NCBI RefSeq assembly: GCF_000514815.1
Contig: NZ_KI911471.1
Location: forward strand, 497,062 to 561,061
Reading direction: 5' to 3'
Source of the DNA: Salinispora fenicalii
GTDB taxonomy: Bacteria; Actinomycetota; Actinomycetes; Mycobacteriales; Micromonosporaceae
Length of the DNA stretch: 64,000 nt
Shown here: in pieces, positions 1-10,719 of the stretch
Position numbering within the stretch: position 1 is the first letter of the stretch
Layout: each line of letters opens with the position of its first letter
The notes under the pieces: generated by a model
Database searches by the model: none
Told to the model about the DNA's origin: nothing
Seen by the model: only the letters and a program-made list of their open reading frames with translations
Translations under genes and position numbers: made by a program

Positions 1-2
1 TG

Positions 3-125
3 CCCGCTGGTGGCCTGAATGTGGACAAGGCGCAGGCGACGGTGGACTCGAAGAGCGTCATCGTGAAGAACGAGCCGACCAACTGCCTGGGCAGCACCAG
101 TCCGGTACCGAACTGCTTCCGGTAG
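3..125 (+). CDS. C-terminal end of a probable secreted beta-helix repeat protein (partial)
   Basis: A frame open from the left edge encodes 40 residues before a TAG stop. The peptide contains TVDSKSVIVKN and ends in NCLGSTSPVPNCFR. Short hydrophobic strands followed by a terminal pair of cysteines resemble the last turn and cap of secreted parallel beta-helix proteins of actinomycetes, where the tail often reads N-x-P-x-N-C...C. Only the tail is visible, so the family is a guess. The 134 bases before the next gene hold nothing recognisable. Confidence 0.4.
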   Translation, partial: PAGGLNVDKAQATVDSKSVIVKNEPTNCLGSTSPVPNCFR

Positions 126-259
126 TACCACTCACGGCCGGTTGGGTGAACGACCGTACCGGGAACGGCTTCGCCGCTCCCGGTGCGGTCGTGTATCTGT
201 CTGCCCGCGCCGCCGGCGGGCGCTCTCCGGGGCGTCCGCGCCACCGAAGGGTGGCACCC

Positions 260-979
260 TCAGGCCCCCGCGCTGCCCCCGGTGGCCGGCGCCCCCGCTG
301 GCTCGACCGTCGCGGCCAGCACCTTCGCCTGCTGTGGCCAGGTTGGCAGACTCGCCGCGCCACGCAGGCCGGCGCCGCGAATCAGGTCCCGCAGCGCCGG
401 TTCGTCCAGCTCGGCGAGTTGCTGGTAGGTACGGATGCCGGCGGCCTGCAGCGCCGCGGCCATCTTCGGTCCGATTCCCTGGATCCGGCGGAAGTCGTCG
501 GCGGCGTCAGGCTCCAGCTCGGGCGCCGCGGAGCCCGGTTCGTGCCCAGGCTCGGTGGCAACCGGCGCTACCTCCGCCAGCTCGGTTTCGGAGGCCGCCG
601 GCGGTGGCGCGACCACCGGGGGTGCCACCGTGTCGGCGGCGCCTGGCGCGGGCTGGCTACTGTCGGCCACCGGAGCGTGCTCCGGGTCCGCGGCCGGGTC
701 GGTCTGCGCCGACGCGGGTGCGGTTTGCTCCGGTGCGGCAGCGGTCTGCTCCGGTGCTGACTCGGTCGCGCTGGAACGATCGGTGCTGGTGCTGGTGCTG
801 GTGCTGGTGTCAGCGGAAGTGGACGCGGGTTCGCCTACGGCTGTTGTTGTCGTCGACACCGGCGTAGCCTCCGCAGTGTTGCCAGCCCGCGCGGCGTTTC
901 GCCGGCCGCGGACCACCCAGCCGGCAGCGGCGCCCACCAGCAGGGCCACGACAATTAACGGCCAGTCCGACCAGGCCAC
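260..979 (-). CDS. Membrane-anchored helix-hairpin-helix protein
   Basis: This 239-residue protein has one N-terminal membrane helix (about residues 7-24) followed by an Arg-rich stop-transfer segment. A long low-complexity Ala/Pro/Thr/Glu linker follows (about 30-160). The C-terminal helix-hairpin-helix module (about 163-222) contains IQGIGPKMAAALQAAG and a second hairpin, as in the C-termini of DUF4332 or L21-like actinobacterial proteins. HhH modules of this kind usually bind nucleic acid or act as protein contacts; the role here is unknown. The GTG start at 979 is preceded by AAGGGGAGG. A hexamer GCTGGT-type repeat (about 782-812) encodes the Ser-Thr run at residues 58-66, a likely length-variable site. 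Confidence 0.75.
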   Translation of the reverse strand: MAWSDWPLIVVALLVGAAAGWVVRGRRNAARAGNTAEATPVSTTTTAVGEPASTSADTSTSTSTSTDRSSATESAPEQTAAAPEQTAPASAQTDPAADPEHAPVADSSQPAPGAADTVAPPVVAPPPAASETELAEVAPVATEPGHEPGSAAPELEPDAADDFRRIQGIGPKMAAALQAAGIRTYQQLAELDEPALRDLIRGAGLRGAASLPTWPQQAKVLAATVEPAGAPATGGSAGA

Positions 980-1191
980 GGCAGACCTCCCCTTTTCGTT
1001 GGTGAGTTAGTCGAGAAAGCTCGCCGCAGCTTGCCACATCTTCGATGCGGTACGACAGCATGGCCTGGTAGCCCAGCACGTAGCTGAACCGGATCCCACC
1101 CCTGGTGGCTGCAGCGTGACACAACGTCGACTAGTCGGTCCGTAGTGACCGGACGGCCCGGACCTCAGCGCCCTGGAGCCCGGCCGTGGCG

Positions 1192-2544
1192 TCAATCCTC
1201 CTCCTCGCCCCGGTAGCTGTAGAAGTCATCGACAAACCGCCGGGCGAGCCGCGGTACCCGGCTGGTGATGCCGAAGTAGCCGCGGGCACCGAGTAGAGCG
1301 AGTCGCCCGACGACCGGCTTGTACATGGGGTCGTCGCCGCTGGTGCCGCTGCGGTTCAACGAGTCGGCCACCCGCGCGAAGCCGTATGGCAGCATGGCTG
1401 CCTCGTAGTCGGCTACCGCCTGCAACAGCGTCTTCTCTCCGGCGGCGGTGCGGCGTAGCTGCCGGTTCAGCAGGGCGGCGTCCCGTAGGGCGGTGTTCGC
1501 ACCCACCCCGCGCCCCGGTGTCATCGTGTGGATGGCGTCGCCGAGCAGAGTGACGGTGCTGCTCTTCCACGGTGGAACCGGTTCGCTGGTGGAGACCTTG
1601 ACCGGCAGGGCACTGGCCGGATCGGCGAGGACCAACAGCCGGCGCAGGTGCGGGTGCCAATTTTGGGTGAGACTGAGCGCGGTCTGGATCAACTCCTCGC
1701 CGCGGAGCCGCATGATGTCGGGCGGGAACCGGCGAGCGGTACTCCAGACAACCAGGTTCACGTTGTCGCGGGTGCTGTCGTGTGCCCGGCCCGGCCAGCT
1801 GTTCAGCAGGGCCGCCTCGGCTGGGTCGAGGCCGCTCTTGAGCGCGCCGGAGCGGTCCCATGGAAACTCCATGACATGCAGGACACCCATCACGCCGCCG
1901 CTGCCGAAGATGAGCGAGATGCCTTTCTCGATCCGCTCCGGCAGCAGGGTCCGTACCTCCTCGGTGAACGGAATTCGGGTAGCGATGTTGATGGTGCCCG
2001 CGCTCCGGGTCACGGCGTGCGGCAGGTATTGGCGCCGGACCGCCGAGTGGGTGCCGTCGGCCCCCACCAGCAGGTCGCCGGTGGCGCGGTCCCCGTCGGC
2101 GAGGTAGGCGGTGACGCTGCCGTCATCCCGTTGCTCGAAGTGGGTGAGGGCCTTGCCGAAGTGGACCACGTCCTCCAGCCCGGTGAGCAGGACCTGACGT
2201 AGGGTCATCCGGGCGACGGAGCGCTCGGTGTTCACCTCCTCGGTCTCTGGTCGCAGCGGAAACGACGCGGTCTGCCGGAGCCGCTGGGTGACGACATTGA
2301 AATAGCGGGGAGACTTGGCGCAGGTGGCCCGGTAGATGCCGAACAGGTCGGACGGCAGGCATTCGCGCAGCGCCCGGCTACCGGTTGGTCCGATGCCGAC
2401 CCGGTAGCCGAGGAGTCCATCGCCTCGGGTGTGGTATCGCTCGTAGACGGTCACGGCGATCCCGGCCTGGCGCAGTCCCTGCGCCAGGCAGAGTCCACCG
2501 GTCCCCGCCCCGATGATGAGAACGTGCGGTCGGTTGCGGGACAC
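1192..2544 (-). CDS. FAD-dependent aromatic hydroxylase (PHBH-type monooxygenase)
   Basis: A 450-residue class A flavoprotein monooxygenase. It shows the Rossmann GAGTGG at 12-17, the GADGTHSAVR motif binding FAD/NADPH at 161-170, and GDAIHTMTPGRG at 335-346 for the FAD ribityl chain. Family members hydroxylate phenolic polyketide rings with NAD(P)H and O2. The gene is third in a minus-strand operon after the SARP regulator and a TcmI-like cyclase, 7 bases from the cyclase. In whiE-type pigment loci a hydroxylase of this class acts as a late tailoring enzyme (whiE ORFVIII). The regiochemistry cannot be read from sequence. Confidence 0.88.
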   Translation of the reverse strand: MSRNRPHVLIIGAGTGGLCLAQGLRQAGIAVTVYERYHTRGDGLLGYRVGIGPTGSRALRECLPSDLFGIYRATCAKSPRYFNVVTQRLRQTASFPLRPETEEVNTERSVARMTLRQVLLTGLEDVVHFGKALTHFEQRDDGSVTAYLADGDRATGDLLVGADGTHSAVRRQYLPHAVTRSAGTINIATRIPFTEEVRTLLPERIEKGISLIFGSGGVMGVLHVMEFPWDRSGALKSGLDPAEAALLNSWPGRAHDSTRDNVNLVVWSTARRFPPDIMRLRGEELIQTALSLTQNWHPHLRRLLVLADPASALPVKVSTSEPVPPWKSSTVTLLGDAIHTMTPGRGVGANTALRDAALLNRQLRRTAAGEKTLLQAVADYEAAMLPYGFARVADSLNRSGTSGDDPMYKPVVGRLALLGARGYFGITSRVPRLARRFVDDFYSYRGEEED

Positions 2545-2551
2545 GTGGCGT

Positions 2552-2899
2552 TCAGCCGGCCACGTGGGGCGCGGCCGCAGCCGTGGAGTCCCAGCGGTAG
2601 AAGCAGCCGGCGATGGCGTCGCGCGGTGAGCGCCAGGTCGGCAGGTAGGGGGAGGTGTGCGCGGAGAGTCGCTCGTTGACCTGCCGGTAGAGCGGATGGT
2701 TGCGGGCGCCGGCCAGGGTGTCCGGGTCCACGTCGGCGGTCTCCATCAGGTGGATACAGACGTCGTGCAGGCAGTACAGGGAGCGGTGTCGGACACCGGT
2801 GAGGCTCGGCAACTCGGTGGCGTCGGACTCGGCGAAGATCTGGGCTACCCGTCCCTCCGCCCCGGGGACGATCCTGCTGACGATCAGTAGTCGGCTCAT
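2552..2899 (-). CDS. TcmI-like polyketide cyclase (copy 1)
   Basis: A 115-residue one-domain protein of the TcmI cyclase family, a ferredoxin-like alpha+beta dimer that closes late rings of aromatic polyketides. It reads MSRLLIVSRIVPGAEGRVAQ then IFAESDATELPSLTGVRHRS, with the C-terminal block SPYLPTWRSPRDAI. It is a clear paralog of the cyclase at 4198-4530 across the divergent regulatory region, sharing nearly the same IFAESDATELP and SPYLPTWR blocks. ATG start at 2899 follows GGAAGGAG. Two different cyclases of this family are common in pentangular polyphenol and spore pigment loci. Confidence 0.88.
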   Translation of the reverse strand: MSRLLIVSRIVPGAEGRVAQIFAESDATELPSLTGVRHRSLYCLHDVCIHLMETADVDPDTLAGARNHPLYRQVNERLSAHTSPYLPTWRSPRDAIAGCFYRWDSTAAAAPHVAG

Positions 2900-2977
2900 T
2901 TGGGGACTCCTTCCGCCGTGGCGCCCCGTGCGGCCGAGCCGGGGCGGGTACCGCTCTCCACGCTGCCGAGGCCACTG

Positions 2978-3805
2978 TCACCTGCCCGTCACATCAATGT
3001 CCGTCCTGGTGACGCGGGGCGTGGGGGGAGCCGGCCGACGCCCGTGCGGGGCGCGGCTGGCCTGTCGGATCGGCCGCAGCGTCTCGTCGAGCAGGGCGGT
3101 CATCGCGGCCGACGGTTCCAGTCGTAGCTCCCGGCGCAGCAGGTCGCGGTAGACGTAGAACGCGTGCACCGCCTCGAAGGCGTTGCCCTCGGCGAGGTGG
3201 ATGCGGACCACTAGGCGGTGCGGTGTCTCGCGGAGCGGTTCGGCGGCCATCGCCTCCAGCGCCGCCTCCAGCGCCTCACCGTGCCGGCCCGCCGTCAGGT
3301 AGTGGTCGGCCAACTCCTCGAGCATGTGCAGCCGCAGCTGGCGCAGCCGCTCCCGTTCGGCCAACACCCAGTCGTCGTACCAGCCGGGTAGCAGATCGTG
3401 GCGGCCCTTCGTGAGTACGGTCGCGGCGGTGTTCGGGTCATCGCCGTCACGGACCTGGGTAGCCATGCCAACCAGGGCGTCCACGTCAACCTGGACGGCG
3501 GGTCCGAGCCGGAGGGTGTCGCCACTGGTATGCAACGGACAGTAGGGGTCCTGCCGTAGTCGCCATAGGGCGGTGCGGAGCGAGGAGAGGGCGCGCTCCT
3601 CCGGGTTGTCCGGCCAGAGCAGCCCGGCGAGGTGGCTGCGGGTGGTGCCGGGGCGGAGGCCAACCAGCGCGAGGACGCGTTGCAGCCCGCGTGGTACGAC
3701 CACCGGGGCGTTGCCATGTAACAGCCGGAACCCGCCCAGCAGGTGCAGCCGGATCGGGGTACCCGGACGGTCCCCTGCGGTCGGCATGGACGGACCAGCG
3801 GCCAT
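2978..3805 (-). CDS. SARP-family transcriptional activator
   Basis: A SARP (Streptomyces antibiotic regulatory protein) of 275 residues from the chosen ATG at 3805. An N-terminal OmpR-like winged helix contains LHLLGGFRLLHGNAPVVVPR and SLRTALWRLRQ. The bacterial transcriptional activation domain follows, with LLPGWYDDWVLAERERLRQL and TPHRLVVRIHLAEGNAFEAV. There is no ATPase or TPR extension, so it is a small ActII-ORF4-type activator. A start at 3946 would add a 47-residue Arg-rich leader without homology. The 3805 ATG has AGGGGG at the right distance. It is transcribed away from the carboxylase/KS operon, and the shared intergenic region carries heptamer repeats of the type SARPs bind. Confidence 0.87.
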   Translation of the reverse strand: MAAGPSMPTAGDRPGTPIRLHLLGGFRLLHGNAPVVVPRGLQRVLALVGLRPGTTRSHLAGLLWPDNPEERALSSLRTALWRLRQDPYCPLHTSGDTLRLGPAVQVDVDALVGMATQVRDGDDPNTAATVLTKGRHDLLPGWYDDWVLAERERLRQLRLHMLEELADHYLTAGRHGEALEAALEAMAAEPLRETPHRLVVRIHLAEGNAFEAVHAFYVYRDLLRRELRLEPSAAMTALLDETLRPIRQASRAPHGRRPAPPTPRVTRTDIDVTGR

Positions 3806-4197
3806 GGCGGACCCCCTGCGGAATGCTCCTCGGCTGTGCCCCCGGCGCGGCTGCCCGTGACCCACAGGTCGGGTAGCTGTTCCCGCGGCACGGCGTCGGG
3901 TCACGGCCACCGGGTTAACCGTGACGGAGATTATCAATCTGGTCACGCACCGTCAACATGCTGTCGTGCGTGTAACTGCTATGAAACCCGCTCTGAACTG
4001 CGGATAGGCCACTATGTGCAGGTTGCATGTCACAGCTCCTACACAGCCAGCGTCAACGCACCGTCACCAAACTCTGGGCCGGAGACGGCTCCGGTGACGC
4101 GCCGGTGACGGTGGCGCCGCCAAGGTGCGGATAGTCGTCCGGCTTGTCGGCGTACGGCGCCACCCGGGCGTCCGAAGCCGTTGGGGGAGGTTCATCG
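3806..4197. promoter_or_regulatory. Divergent regulatory region of cluster A with SARP-type repeats
   Basis: This 392-base region separates the SARP operon (minus) from the cyclase-carboxylase-KS operon (plus). It carries paired heptamers at an 11-base period on both strands. CGTCAAC (4051-4057) and CGTCACC (4062-4068) lie on the plus strand. CCGGTGACG (4091-4099) and CCGGTGACG (4102-4110) read as CGTCACCGG twice on the minus strand. Further CGTCA-like elements lie at 3919-3925, 3942-3948 and 3951-3957, and a GGTTAACC palindrome is at 3913-3920. SARPs bind direct heptamers spaced one helical turn apart, so this is the probable operator for self-regulation and activation of cluster A. Exact -10 elements are not obvious. 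Confidence 0.6.
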
Positions 4198-4530
4198 ATG
4201 GAGCGTTCGTTGATCGTCGCGAAGGTCGACCCGAGCGCGGAGGAGCGGATCGCCGAGATCTTCGCCGAGTCCGACGCGACCGAGTTGCCTCGCCTGGCCG
4301 GGGTCCAGCACCGGTCGCTGTACCGGCTGCAAGACCTGTATCTACACCTCCTGGAAACGGAGCTGCCGGGGGAGAACGCGGTTGCCCAGGCCCGGTGCCA
4401 CCCGGAGTTCATTCGAGTCAGCGAGCGGCTACGCCCGTACGTCTCGCCGTACCTGCCGACCTGGCGGGAGCCGCGAGACGCGATGGCCCGGTGCGTGTAC
4501 CGGTTTGACGCTCCTGGAGACCGGCGATGA
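4198..4530 (+). CDS. TcmI-like polyketide cyclase (copy 2)
   Basis: A 110-residue TcmI-family cyclase starting MERSLIVAKVDPSAEERIAE with the family blocks IFAESDATELPRLAGVQHRS and SPYLPTWREPRDAM. The ATG at 4198 is preceded by GGGGGAGG, which decides the start over an in-frame upstream codon. It is first in the long plus-strand operon and its stop overlaps the start of the carboxyltransferase gene by four bases (ATGA). It differs from copy 1 mainly in the central loop after the HLLET/HLMET segment. The two probably close different rings. Confidence 0.88.
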   Translation: MERSLIVAKVDPSAEERIAEIFAESDATELPRLAGVQHRSLYRLQDLYLHLLETELPGENAVAQARCHPEFIRVSERLRPYVSPYLPTWREPRDAMARCVYRFDAPGDRR

Positions 4531-6227
4531 ACCCGACCACGCCCCGGGGCGGGCAGCTCTGGTCGCGCTGCGGCGGCTGCGCCAGCCTGCTGTATCGCAA
4601 GCGACTGCGGCGAAACCTGGACGTGTGCCCGGAGTGCGGCGCGCACTCTCGGCTCGACGCGCCGGCCCGCCTGGCTCAGCTGGTGGACCCCGAGTCGTTT
4701 ACCGCCCTCGCCGACCCGGCGCCGGAGGTGGATCCGATCGGCTTCGTTGACGTGCTTCCCTACCCTCACCGGCTCACCGCCGCGCGTAGCGGCACCGGGC
4801 TGGCCGAGGCGGTTGTCTGCGGCACCGCCACAGTGGCCGGGAGTCGTTGCGTGATCGCCGTGATGGATTTCCGCTTCCTCGGTGGCAGCCTCGGCTGCGC
4901 GGTCGGGGAGCTGATCACCCGGGCCGCCGAGCGAGCCCTCGCCGACCGGGTTCCGCTGGTGGTGGTGACCGCCTCCGGCGGAGCGCGGATGCAGGAAGGG
5001 GTGCTGTCGCTGATGCAGATGGCGACGGTCAGCCAGGCGGTCGCCGCGTTGCGCGAGTCCGGGGTGCCCAGCGTCAGCGTGCTCACCGACCCGACGTACG
5101 GCGGGGTGGCTGCCTCGTTCGCCACCAACACCGACGTGGTGGTCGCCGAGAGCGGTGCCCGGATGGGCTTCGCCGGTCCCCGGGTGATCCGCCAGGTCAC
5201 CGGCCGGGAACTGCCCGACGGGTTCCAGACCGCCGAGTTTCTGCTGCGGCACGGCCAGGTCGACCTGGTGGTGCCCCGGCACGCTCTGCGTGGTTGCCTC
5301 GCCACGCTGCTCGCTGCCGCATCCGGCGGGCGCGAACCGGTGGGTGCCGGGCCCGGGTCGGAGTGCCCAACCGTGGACAGCCCGCCGGCACCGGGGAGTG
5401 GTGCGGACAAGCGGGACGCCTGGGAGACGGTCCGGCTGGCTCGGCACCCGGGCCGCCCGACCACCCTGGACTATCTGGAGACGGCCTTCGACAGCTTCGT
5501 TGAGCTGCACGGTGACCGGCTGGGCGCGGACTGCCCGGCGGTCGTCGGCGGGCTGGCCGAACTGGCGGGCCGGCCCGTCCTGGTGGTCGGCCACCAGAAG
5601 GGCCACACCACCGCCGACCTGATGTCCCGCAACTTCGGAATGGCGAGCCCGGCCGGGCACCGGAAGGCACTCCGGCTGGCCCGGCTGGCCGCGCGGTGGG
5701 GGCTGCCCGTCGTCACTCTCGTTGATACCCCGGGTGCCGATCCGGGAGTGGGCGCGGAGGAACAGGGCCAGGCTGCGGCGATCGCGGAGAACATCCTGAC
5801 CCTGACGATGCTGCCCACCCCGGTCGTCGCGGTGATCACCGGCGAGGGCGGCAGCGGCGGTGCGCTGGCGCTCGCGGTCGCCGACCGGGTGCTGATGCTG
5901 GAACACGCCGTCTACTCGGTGATTAGCCCGGAGGGGTGTGCGGCGATTCTTTGGCCGGACCGGTCCGCGGCCCCGCAGGCGGCCCGCGCGTTGCGGCTGA
6001 CCAGCGCCGACCTCTGTCGGCTCGGGGTGGTAGACGCGGTGGTACCCGAACCGGCGCCGGCCGCGCACCACGATCCGCCGGCCGCCATGCAGGCGCTGCG
6101 GGAGGCGGTGCTGGCGCACCTGGTGCCGTTGCTCGACGTGCCCACCGCGACCCTGGTTCGCCGCCGAAGGCGGCGGTTCCGCCGGTTCGGTGCCGCCGGC
6201 CTCGGAGCCCGGGCGGGTGCCCGATGA
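4527..6227 (+). CDS. Acetyl-CoA carboxylase carboxyltransferase, fused beta-alpha subunits
   Basis: A 566-residue fusion of the AccD (beta) and AccA (alpha) halves of bacterial acetyl-CoA carboxylase. The N-terminus has the beta-subunit zinc ribbon with Cys15, Cys18, Cys34 and Cys37 (CGGC...CPEC). The crotonase-like beta core follows, with VVTASGGARMQEGVLSLMQM. The alpha half starts near residue 300 with LDYLETAFDSFVELHGDR and contains VTLVDTPGADPG and ITGEGGSGGALAL. It transfers CO2 from carboxybiotin to acetyl-CoA to form malonyl-CoA. Together with the next two genes it forms a complete carboxylase inside the polyketide operon, so its job is likely extender supply for the KS at 9448. Confidence 0.92.
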   Translation: MNPTTPRGGQLWSRCGGCASLLYRKRLRRNLDVCPECGAHSRLDAPARLAQLVDPESFTALADPAPEVDPIGFVDVLPYPHRLTAARSGTGLAEAVVCGTATVAGSRCVIAVMDFRFLGGSLGCAVGELITRAAERALADRVPLVVVTASGGARMQEGVLSLMQMATVSQAVAALRESGVPSVSVLTDPTYGGVAASFATNTDVVVAESGARMGFAGPRVIRQVTGRELPDGFQTAEFLLRHGQVDLVVPRHALRGCLATLLAAASGGREPVGAGPGSECPTVDSPPAPGSGADKRDAWETVRLARHPGRPTTLDYLETAFDSFVELHGDRLGADCPAVVGGLAELAGRPVLVVGHQKGHTTADLMSRNFGMASPAGHRKALRLARLAARWGLPVVTLVDTPGADPGVGAEEQGQAAAIAENILTLTMLPTPVVAVITGEGGSGGALALAVADRVLMLEHAVYSVISPEGCAAILWPDRSAAPQAARALRLTSADLCRLGVVDAVVPEPAPAAHHDPPAAMQALREAVLAHLVPLLDVPTATLVRRRRRRFRRFGAAGLGARAGAR

Positions 6228-6862
6228 GCGCCGAACTGGCGCCGACCGGCGTGACGGAGCTCAACGGTGAGGCGGCGGTGAACGCGGCACCCCAGTCCGG
6301 CGGGGCATTCGACGACTCTGCGACCCCGATTTCCGACGTGGCGGCGGAGGTCGGGCTGGCCGGGCTGCGTAGTCAAGCCCGGGAACTCCTCGCCGACCTG
6401 GCCGGGCCGGTACGGCGGATTCGGTTGGGCAGCGGGGACGCGGTCCTGGAGGTGGAGTGGCACTCGGCGGGCGCCGCCGAACAACTGCTTCCGCCACCGA
6501 CGGCATCGGTCCTCGCCCCGCAGTCGGTCCTAGCCCCACAATCGGTCGTCGTCCCGCAACAGTCGGTCGTTGCGCTGCAGTCCCCGGTCGTCCCCCCACC
6601 GCCGGTCGCCGCACCGGCCGCTCGGCACGCGGTGCGGTCACCGATCGTCGGCACCTTCTACCGGGCGCCGGAGCCGGGCGCGGCGCCATTCGTCGCCGTC
6701 GGCGATCGGGTCCACCCCGGCCAGGTCGTCGGCATCGTCGAGGCGATGAAGCTGATGAACGAGGTGACCGCCGATCGGGCCGGGCGAGTCGCCGAGGTCC
6801 TCGTCGACGACGGCCAACCGGTGGAGTACGACCAGCCGCTACTCGCGGTGGATTCGGCCTGA
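6224..6862 (+). CDS. accB: Biotin carboxyl carrier protein of acetyl-CoA carboxylase
   Basis: A 212-residue BCCP. The start at 6224 overlaps the upstream stop as ATGA. The N-terminal 75 residues are a helical interaction region. A Pro/Gln/Val linker follows with a near-repeated VLAPQS/VVVPQQS unit. The biotinyl domain (about 133-212) contains VRSPIVGTFYRAPEPGAAPF and EAMKLMNE, where Lys176 is the biotinylation site. It shuttles carboxybiotin between the biotin carboxylase encoded downstream and the fused carboxyltransferase upstream. Confidence 0.93.
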   Translation: MSAELAPTGVTELNGEAAVNAAPQSGGAFDDSATPISDVAAEVGLAGLRSQARELLADLAGPVRRIRLGSGDAVLEVEWHSAGAAEQLLPPPTASVLAPQSVLAPQSVVVPQQSVVALQSPVVPPPPVAAPAARHAVRSPIVGTFYRAPEPGAAPFVAVGDRVHPGQVVGIVEAMKLMNEVTADRAGRVAEVLVDDGQPVEYDQPLLAVDSA

Positions 6863-6871
6863 GGCGGGTGA

Positions 6872-9364
<2,493 letters not shown>

Positions 9365-9368
<4 letters not shown>

Positions 9369-9447
9369 GCGCGAGGAGTGAGCCGGGTTTGCGAGCCCCG
9401 CAGTCGCGAGTGGAGGGTACCGTGAGCGCGAAGATCGGAGTGGCGCC
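9365..9447. repeat. Short repeated spacer between cupin and KS-alpha
   Basis: The 79-base spacer contains GTGAGCGCGA at 9365-9374 and again at 9422-9431, each followed by a G/A-rich stretch. Between the two copies lie G/C-rich partly complementary blocks (GGGTTTGCGAGCCCC). The spacer breaks an otherwise overlapping operon and looks like an inserted REP-like element rather than a promoter. A related GTGAGTGAGCGACC string follows the P450 gene at 33004. Confidence 0.35.
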
Positions 9448-10719
9448 GTGACCGGGCGCCGCTCGGTGGTGACCGGCGTCGGGGTGGTCGCGCCGGGTGG
9501 CGCCACTCGGGACCGGTTCTGGAAGGCGATCACCGAGGGGCGTACGGCGACCCGGCGGATCTCCTTCTTCGACCCGTCGCCGTTCCGGTCGCGAATCGCC
9601 GCCGAGTGTGACTTCGAGCCGGTTGCCGCCGGCCTCAGCATCGCCGAGCAGCGTCGTGCCGACCGGTACGTGCAGTTCGCGCTCGCCTGCGCGGCCGAGG
9701 CGGTCGTTGACGCCGGCCTGGAGTTCACCGACGCGCTGCGGGATCGCACCGGTGTGGTCCTCGGCACCGCCGTCGGCGGGACGATGGCGTTGGAACAGGA
9801 GTACGTCACGGTCAGCGACGGTGGCCGGAACTGGCTGGTTGACGCCGCCCGGGGCGGCCCGTACCTGTACCAGGCGTTGGTGCCGAGCAGCCTCGCTGGC
9901 GACGTGGCCTGCCGGTACGGGCTGCACGGCCCGGCCCAGGTGGTCTCCACCGGCTGCACGTCCGGCATCGACGCGATCGGCTACGCCCACCAGCTCATCG
10001 TTGACGGCGAGGCGGACGTGGTGCTCACCGGTGCCGCCGACTCGCCGATCTCCCCGGTCACCGTCGCCTCGTTCGACGCCATCCAGGCGACCAGCCCCGA
10101 CAACGACGACCCGGAGCACGCCTCCCGCCCGTTCGACGCCGACCGGCACGGCTTCGTCCTCGCCGAGGGCGCCGCGGTGCTGGTGCTGGAGGAGGAGGAG
10201 CGGGCCCGGCGGCGGGGGGCGCACATCTACTGCGAGGTTGCCGGGTACGCCAGCCGCAGCAACGGCTACCACATGACCGGGCTCCGTCCGGATGGGCTGG
10301 AGATGGGGCTCGCCATCACCGACGCGCTCGGCCAGGGGCGGATCCGGGCCGATCAGGTCTCCTACATCAGCGCACACGGCTCCGGAACCCGACAGAACGA
10401 CCGGCATGAGACCGCCGCGTTCAAACGGGCGCTCGGCGAGGTCGCGTACCGGGTGCCGATCAGTTCGATCAAGTCGATGGTGGGGCATTCGCTCGGCGCG
10501 ATCGGTTCGATCGAGATGGCCGCCTGCGCGCTGGCTATCGAGTTCGGCGTGGTGCCGCCGACGGCAAACTGGGCGACCCGCGACCCGGAGTGTGACCTGG
10601 ACTACGTGCCGAACGAGGCGCGGGAGTTGCCGGTGGATGTGGCGTTGTCGGTCGGCAGCGGATTCGGCGGCTTCCAGTCGGCGATGGTGTTCCAGCGGTT
10701 GTCGGCGGTGACGTCGTGA
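9448..10719 (+). CDS. Type II polyketide ketosynthase, KS-alpha
   Basis: A 423-residue thiolase-fold KS, the normal KS-alpha length. The active-site block is [14 protein letters not shown] with Cys170. The catalytic histidines are His310 (ISAHGSGT) and His347 ([10 protein letters not shown]). It performs decarboxylative Claisen condensation of malonyl-ACP as a heterodimer with the KS-beta encoded immediately downstream (ATGA overlap). GTG start after CGGAG. Neighbours (cupin, ACP-aromatase, two TcmI cyclases, FAD hydroxylase, ABM protein) match a spore-pigment-type aromatic polyketide set. Confidence 0.94.
   Translation: MTGRRSVVTGVGVVAPGGATRDRFWKAITEGRTATRRISFFDPSPFRSRIAAECDFEPVAAGLSIAEQRRADRYVQFALACAAEAVVDAGLEFTDALRDRTGVVLGTAVGGTMALEQEYVTVSDGGRNWLVDAARGGPYLYQALVPSSLAGDVACRYGLHGPAQVVSTGCTSGIDAIGYAHQLIVDGEADVVLTGAADSPISPVTVASFDAIQATSPDNDDPEHASRPFDADRHGFVLAEGAAVLVLEEEERARRRGAHIYCEVAGYASRSNGYHMTGLRPDGLEMGLAITDALGQGRIRADQVSYISAHGSGTRQNDRHETAAFKRALGEVAYRVPISSIKSMVGHSLGAIGSIEMAACALAIEFGVVPPTANWATRDPECDLDYVPNEARELPVDVALSVGSGFGGFQSAMVFQRLSAVTS

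Noticed and set aside
4053-6119. A 688-codon open frame antisense to the carboxyltransferase gene
   Set aside because: Its translation is rich in Arg, Gly, His and Gln and lacks any fold motif. The plus strand encodes a clear AccD-AccA fusion. It is a GC-rich shadow frame.
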